A stretch of DNA of 64,000 bases from Macropodus opercularis (lineage: Eukaryota > Chordata > Actinopteri > Anabantiformes > Osphronemidae): positions 12,915,501-12,979,500 of the forward strand of contig JAUCMP010000028.1 of assembly GCA_030770545.1 (NCBI GenBank), written 5' to 3'. Each line of letters starts with the position of its first letter. Positions within the stretch are counted from its first letter, which is position 1. Below are positions 58,694 through 64,000 of this stretch, piece by piece. The translations under genes and the position numbers were made by a program. The notes under the pieces are model-generated. The model searched no databases. It was not told the origin of the DNA and worked only from the letters and a program-made list of their open reading frames with translations.

Positions 58694-60856
58694 CTGCAGA
58701 GGTGTAGCTCAGCTGACTGATGACATCAGGGAGGTCCACCTGCTGCAGCTGGAGCTTTCTGTCCATGTTGGCTCTGGCTGAGTTCAGGTGACTGATGAAC
58801 TGGTCCACTGAGGACAGGAAAGACTGGACGTACGGACTGGACGCGTCCTCCTGTGCAGGACCCCACGTCTGGACAGAGAACAGAGGCAGAGCTAACAAAC
58901 ATCAAACAGCCACATCAGCTCCGTCAGCTCACAGGAAAATGCAGCAGAGACAAACTAGTCTGACAAACTCACATGATCTGAATTCACTCTTGCCGTGGTG
59001 CAGGTGTGAGGCCTCACCTGATAATGTCTCTAAGCCTCAGTTTAAACTTCATTTACATGCAGCAGGTCATTTCATACTTAGTTCAAGGTGACTGTCTGTG
59101 TTTTCTGATTAGGAACAAATGCAGTTACATATTAAATTGGTTTATCTGGCAGTGAGGGAACCTCTGCACCTGCCACACTCTCTCAGAGCACATGTTTCTA
59201 ATGAGGCCAAGAAAGAAAATATATTCATTTACATTTTCATTATATGTATATATTAGTTTTTCTTCTCATTGTGTGTGAGGGCAGATGGTGGTTTGTACCT
59301 GCTGAGACCTGAAGGCCGGTAACATGGCCTGATCCATCAGCATCTCCAGGCTGCTCAGGACGCCTCCGTGGCTGCTGAGGTTCACCTCCTGTAAGTACAG
59401 TGAGCACTCTGTGTCACTCTTCTGACCTTCTGTACGTTAGTGGTGGTTATGGCCTTGTCTGTCTCTCAAGAAGAACAGACACTTCCCCAGTAAAACCTGC
59501 AAAGAGAGCGAGACTGAGTTTGGCTTGAAAGATGAGGATTTAAAACCTGAACCTGTCCTAAACAGAGTCTAGACGCGTTTTTTTCCTACTGAATCCACCT
59601 CAGAATCGCTGCCCAGACAAAAATACTACAGCAAATCAAAAGAAGGTGTGAGTTGAGAGGATCTAGGTCAACCTGAAGACCTGCTACAGATGGAAGAGCT
59701 CTGCTGCTCAACCTGTTTCCACCTCCGTCTCTTCTTAGCATTTCCTGTAGACGTAGTGTTTGACCTGGGCATTAAACCGACCACTCAGGTGTTAATGAGC
59801 TAAACAAAACAGAACTCGTCAAAATAAAAGGCTGCTCCGTCTTCTGTTTAATGTGACTGAACTGTGCCAGAAACGGTGGAATCACCTTTGACGTCCCTGT
59901 AATGAGAAGAGTTTCTTCTGTGTCACTGCTGAGCCTGTGAGGTCCAAGTATGATGAATAACTGGAGGAAAGACTCTGTGGAGAAAGCTGTTAATAAACAG
60001 AGACGAGTGATGGAAAAAGGATAAAATACGCAGATAAATATGTACGTTACACTCATATTTAGAGGTTTTATACACGTCACCTTGTTCACATGCTGACAGA
60101 AGAAAATCTACTTCCTGGATCCATTTGCAGCAAAGAATTCATCACTGACACTGAACTGGAAGAACAGACACGACTCATTCAGAAAAGATCAGTTGTGTGA
60201 GGTTCTAGTTGTGAAGGATCCCGTGATGCTACCTGTTCAGCAGAGATGAGGGCGTCCTCCACCTCCTGCTCCCCAGGGTCACAGCGTCTGCACACAACAA
60301 ACGACCAACTGAGGTCTATGAACTATGAACATTCAACATTTCAATTAATAATTAGGTCTCAATGTAAAATGTCTGACCTGCGTCTGTCTGTTGTGGAATC
60401 AGCTGGAACGTCACCAGGGTCAGAGGTCAAAAAGTCAGATAAACACTTTATCTCCGCAAAATAAAATGATCATTTTATCAAATTGAAGATTAAACTGAAA
60501 ATTTGTCAGTCGATAAGTCAGACAAACATCTGGAGATGCAGAAATTAATGAGTGAGTTACTAGAGACTGGCGGCTAACTAGCTACAGGTTAGCTAACCAT
60601 CAGTAGCAGCACTGAGGCTACAGCTAACTCTCACAGCAATGAACTAAACTGAAGCTTCAAGTCAAACCAAAGCCGTTTGTGGAGTTGACTCATTCAGAGA
60701 GAGAGTCCTTCTGTCAGGGAACGTGTCCAGTCTGTGTTTACCTGAATAAAGGCCGATCAGCGACGTGTCCTCCTGAAGTTTGCTTCAACTTGTGTCCATG
60801 TTAAACGCCACCAGCCTGAGCAGCTTCTCTGGATCTGCTTCATTCTCCCTGAACAG
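58694..60856 (-). pseudogene. Dynein heavy-chain-tail-like exons, damaged
   Basis: Minus-strand exons with splice signals: 60856-60742 (LFRENEADPEKLLRLVAFNM, then an in-frame TGA, then SKLQEDTSLIGLYS), 59496-59427 (CLFFLRD, then a frame change to DKAITTTNVQK), 59388-59299 (EVNLSSHGGVLSSLEMLMDQ, AMLPAFRSQQ), 58868-58694 (TWGPAQEDASSPYVQSFLSS, VDQFISHLNSARANMDRKLQ). 'FLR..', 'LE..(3)..LPA(..)W' and the following helix resemble the N-terminal tail (DHC_N1) of axonemal dynein heavy chains. Further exon-like pieces at about 58560-58590 and 58345-58435 do not chain in frame. The match is by pattern only; lesions and missing exons suggest a pseudogene or a remnant. Confidence 0.4.
58900..59290. other. 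Intron of the dynein-like remnant
   Basis: No exon or repeat recognised between the two best exons. Confidence 0.4.
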
Positions 60857-61313
60857 CTGAGACAGGAAGCAGCTGATGTTACAAAGAAAACAGCAACATT
60901 CCTCAGTGAGGTCACAGCTGGAGAACAGTCTGATTGACAGATATGACAGAGACAGTTTGACAGTATGTCCAAAGTTCTAGGATCTTCCGTCTACATGAAC
61001 CTCAGTTCATTATGGATTTTATTACCACTAACACACATGCAGAAATCTCATATAGAGTCTATAAATAGCATCAATAACATGTCTAGCAATAACATGGATC
61101 CTGGACGTCTACATTCTCACAAGTTGGTTTTCTGAGATTAACAGCTATGTTTTATTCATCAAATAAACTGATCTAATTGTGTTGCTTTTCTATTGTAAAT
61201 TAAAAACTGCAAATTATTACTTCAATGACATTGATGTGTAATAACAAATGAAAACAGAGCAAATGATATGTTTAAGTTTAAATGTATTTATTGAAGCCAT
61301 GTGTGTTTCAACT

Positions 61314-63768
61314 CTATGTGGTTTGGATTAGGAGGCTCCTCTTCGTCTGGGCTGGAGGGAGCGAAGAGGTGCAGGCTGCTGGAAGAAACATCATGAACAG
61401 ATGTGTTGTTAACATACGTGTCTACGTTATGTCACTGCTACTACTCAGGTAAATGACTGCTGAGGTGATGACTTACTGCACTGAGCCTCCACAGATGACA
61501 ACTTCTCTCCAGGTGGTCCTACGCTCATCATCTCATCTCTGTCGTCAAGGAAACCCTGGATGAAGTTCTCCAGCCTCCACAGCTGCACCTGTCACAACCA
61601 AAATGAAACCAAAATTTCATTTACATTATCTTATATATTAAATTATCTTATTTTATACTTATTCATTTTATTCTATCATATCTCATCTAGACCTAATTAC
61701 TAAAAATTCTAATGAATTCCTTGCCAGATGCACAGGCCACTTACTATTGGACCTTAGACCTTAGAGACACTGATGGATGTGCTGTGGCAGCAGGAGAAAC
61801 CTTCTTCAGGTTTCTCATGCTGTTCTTCCTCTGTACAACCTCCCAGGACAAGACTAGTCTGACAAACCAGTCAGAATCACTGTTATCAGTCCACCCTGGA
61901 AGAAGACCCATCCTCTATCTCAAGGGTATAGAGATCCCTCAGGCAAGGGGAGATCTCAAGACTGTTGGAAGTCAAGGCTTGAGATCCAACCGCTGACTCT
62001 TACCTGCCACACTTACCTGATCCAGGTCACTCCCTTCACTGCCTAGTCCTGATGTTGAGTGAGCAGAAAAAGGAGACCTGGATGGGAAAACAGCCAGAAG
62101 ATGAGGAACGTGTTGCTCGTCCAGACCGAAGTCTGAGGGTAACCGGTGGATGAGGGGAGGGGAAGGCCAGTCATCATCGGTCATGGAATCATAACCAGAA
62201 TCCTGCTTTTCGTCTTCCTCATCCTCACCGTTGACGACGGAAAGGAACTTTATTAGTTTACAGAATTCCTCCTCGTCATCCGTGGCCTCAATTACCTCCA
62301 TATACTCACCTGACTCCTGGTCCCATGACAATGAGATGTAGTCGTCCATCAGGATGACTTCAAGAGGGACAAGACCTGCAAGATGGTCCAGTCGCGAAAA
62401 GGAGCCACCTGAAGGAACAAAGCACCACAATACTTAGTATGACAAGAAGATCCAGTGATTTGCCTGTTGATTCCATAGTGAACACAAAATGCGCATTTTT
62501 GGGATATTATGAATTTTGGCCCAGTGGTCATTTTTTATTCCCCATAATGTTTTTATTTATCAACACCTCAACCAAAATACCAAATTTGTAAAAAAATAAT
62601 ACTGTTGTTAATAAATTTCACACATCTCCCGATGAATTAAAACCATTTGTAGCAAAAAAAATCACTTCAAACTAAAAACATACAGGACAACTCTACAACC
62701 TTGAATTATGGGATTTCCTTTGTGTTTTACAAAGAGCTTAAATAGTTGTAAGGAGATATATTACTGACATATGCAGGCGAATATAAACGTCTCTTCTAAC
62801 CTGCCAGAGGCAGGTGGTGATCACACACTGACCGGTGCTTTTGGTCTGGTCTCATCTCAGGAGATGCTCTGGTTGAATCGGTCGCTGTCCAGAAGAACTT
62901 AACTCCAACAGATGTCTGGATTGAATATTTTAAACAGAATATTTTATTAATATGACGAACAAAAAACGATTCAACCAGACTAGTTGTCTTTAGTTCAGAT
63001 TCAGTTACAGGTATTAGACTCTGGATTCTTTGATCTGGACAGGACAGTAATAGATGACTTTTCCACCACTGCTGAGCAAAAGCAAATCAAACCTTTGTCA
63101 TAATGGTCTTATCTCCTGTCAAAGGCAAATGCCAGAATGTTCTTAACCTAAGACTTGTTAAACATGGTTTCCATTATTAAATGCAATAGTGTTGGTGATT
63201 GCAGTATTGTGGATAAAGTTCAGTCTAAGTTCTAAATTTCTGCTGTGGTTCATGTAGCTTTAGTAAAGTAGCCATTGTCAGTTTTCATACCTTGGTTAGT
63301 TAACTGACAATGGCTTTCATCATTCCATCATTTCAACATTTCTGTTTTACTTTGTTAACATCCATTTTGTGCTATGTCACATGTGGCTGAAATAGATTCT
63401 CTATTATGGACTTAATGTGTGTTGACAAACACGTTTCGCCCACATTAGGCAGTGGAGCCTCAGATTCACATGTACATGCATTATCCTGGGTTGAGACCAC
63501 AAGTAGTAGCATGTAGTGCTACTAATTAAAGTCCATATAGCACCAAAGGGAGAGAGGAAACATATCCTAACATGTATGACTAGCAATGGACTCACCTTTG
63601 AATAAACTCCAGTGTCCTGCAGCTTCTTCTTGGTGCAGGTTGAACACGTAGTAGGCAGCAAAAACTGCATCAAGCCCTGTGATGAAGCTTTGCTGGGAGC
63701 CTTTGTAACGGCTCTCATGCTGTACATGGAGTCACTGACGCTGAAGACTGTTCTTCTCAGTTTATTTG
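61314..63768 (-). CDS. Unrecognised acidic protein, C-terminal exons
   Basis: Minus-strand exons 63768-63596, 62408-62017, 61588-61477, 61378-61314, all with GT/AG and matched phases, stop TAG at 61316 and AATAAA at 61292-61287. Exon 62408 encodes VPLEVILMDDYISLSWDQES, acidic runs (TDDEEEF, NGEDEEDEKQDSGYDSMTDD, DSGYDS resembling a DSG phosphodegron-like motif) and PSPPLIHRLPSDFGLDEQHV; the next exon VQLWRLENFIQGFLDDRDEM. In the exon at 63768 the early part (NKLRRTVFSVSDSMYSMR) and late part (SFITGLDAVFAAYYVFNLHQ) are in different frames, only the late one joining in phase, so a frame lesion or an internal acceptor must be assumed. The 5' end of the gene is beyond the window. Function unknown. 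Confidence 0.5.
62440..63590. other. Intron, no recognisable feature
   Basis: Between two exons of the acidic gene; AT-rich, no mobile-element ends seen. Confidence 0.4.
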
Positions 63769-64000
63769 CTGCGGAGTAGAAACAAAAAGGCAACATGACG
63801 TCTCCGGCTCTGCTCTGCACATTTAACCCCTCAACAGGGCCTAGCGGCACTGTGTGCCATCATGCTCCTTATAAACCTAAATGTGAAAAAACGTGACTCA
63901 TTTTAAAGTTAGCATCCAATTTTATTACGTGTTTCTTCTAAAATTAATATCACAAAAAAGCTGAATATAAATTTACATTCAGTAGGAGCTGGTTCAGGTT

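Noticed and set aside
62349..62531. Extending the acidic gene upstream through the acceptor at 62409
   Set aside because: The open frame upstream begins with TTG and crosses a good acceptor; the phase matches the exon at 63596, so intron is the better reading.

Overview
The window is vertebrate nuclear DNA, almost certainly from a ray-finned (probably percomorph) fish. Protein-coding genes are split into short exons with GT/AG junctions. Between them lies a dense mix of fish-type transposons: piggyBac, Tc1/mariner, Helitron, L2/CR1-like LINE, hAT, a tRNA-derived SINE, retroviral and Ty3-like LTRs. Nothing prokaryotic or phage-like is present. No 20 kb stretch is free of mobile-element debris.

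Left part (1-26 kb): an immune-receptor neighbourhood. The best gene is an intact six-exon Fc-receptor-like gene (5335-6995, 273 aa by my splice model) with a two-exon signal peptide, two Ig domains, one membrane span and a tail without tyrosine. Around it are broken or partial V-type Ig exons of the butyrophilin/B7 style (425-545, 960-1090 minus, 7575-7867 minus, 20995-21069, 22984-23286, 24833-25177) and a partial second copy of the 5' half of the Fc-receptor-like gene (25171-26063). Between them sit a piggyBac remnant (1236-3424), a LINE inserted at one end of a Helitron remnant (9540-13640), a TA-flanked MITE (14275-15090), a solo LTR (15798-16224), a triplicated unit upstream of a leader exon (18970-20112) and a 16-bp minisatellite.

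Middle part (28-45 kb): a five-exon gene of unknown function (28301-33432, 334 aa, apparently intact) carries a dead piggyBac copy in its first intron. To its right is a transposon graveyard: a minus-strand retroviral 5' end (34.1-35.7 kb), a Tc1 element with TA duplication (35878-37143), hAT scraps, and a plus-strand retroviral 3' end (42102-43512). That LTR stops 34 bases before the first surviving exon of a frameshifted GT6 (ABO/GBGT1-type) glycosyltransferase pseudogene (43547-44660).

Right part (46-64 kb), all genes on the minus strand: an hsp30-like small heat-shock pseudogene (46457-47015); a gene for a proline-rich protein built from a 12-residue repeat, with a TATA box and CRE-like site (48952-51915); exons of an unrecognised acidic protein (53720-57139); exons resembling the dynein heavy-chain tail, with lesions (58694-60856); and the 3' end of an unrecognised acidic gene (61314-63768). 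A Ty3-like solo LTR is nested inside another solo LTR at 54.1-55.2 kb, both with clean 5-bp target duplications.

Together the window looks like a rapidly turning-over immune-receptor cluster beside a set of decaying or lineage-specific genes, with mobile elements supplying most of the length. All exon boundaries are my reading of splice signals and reading-frame phase; no transcript data were available.
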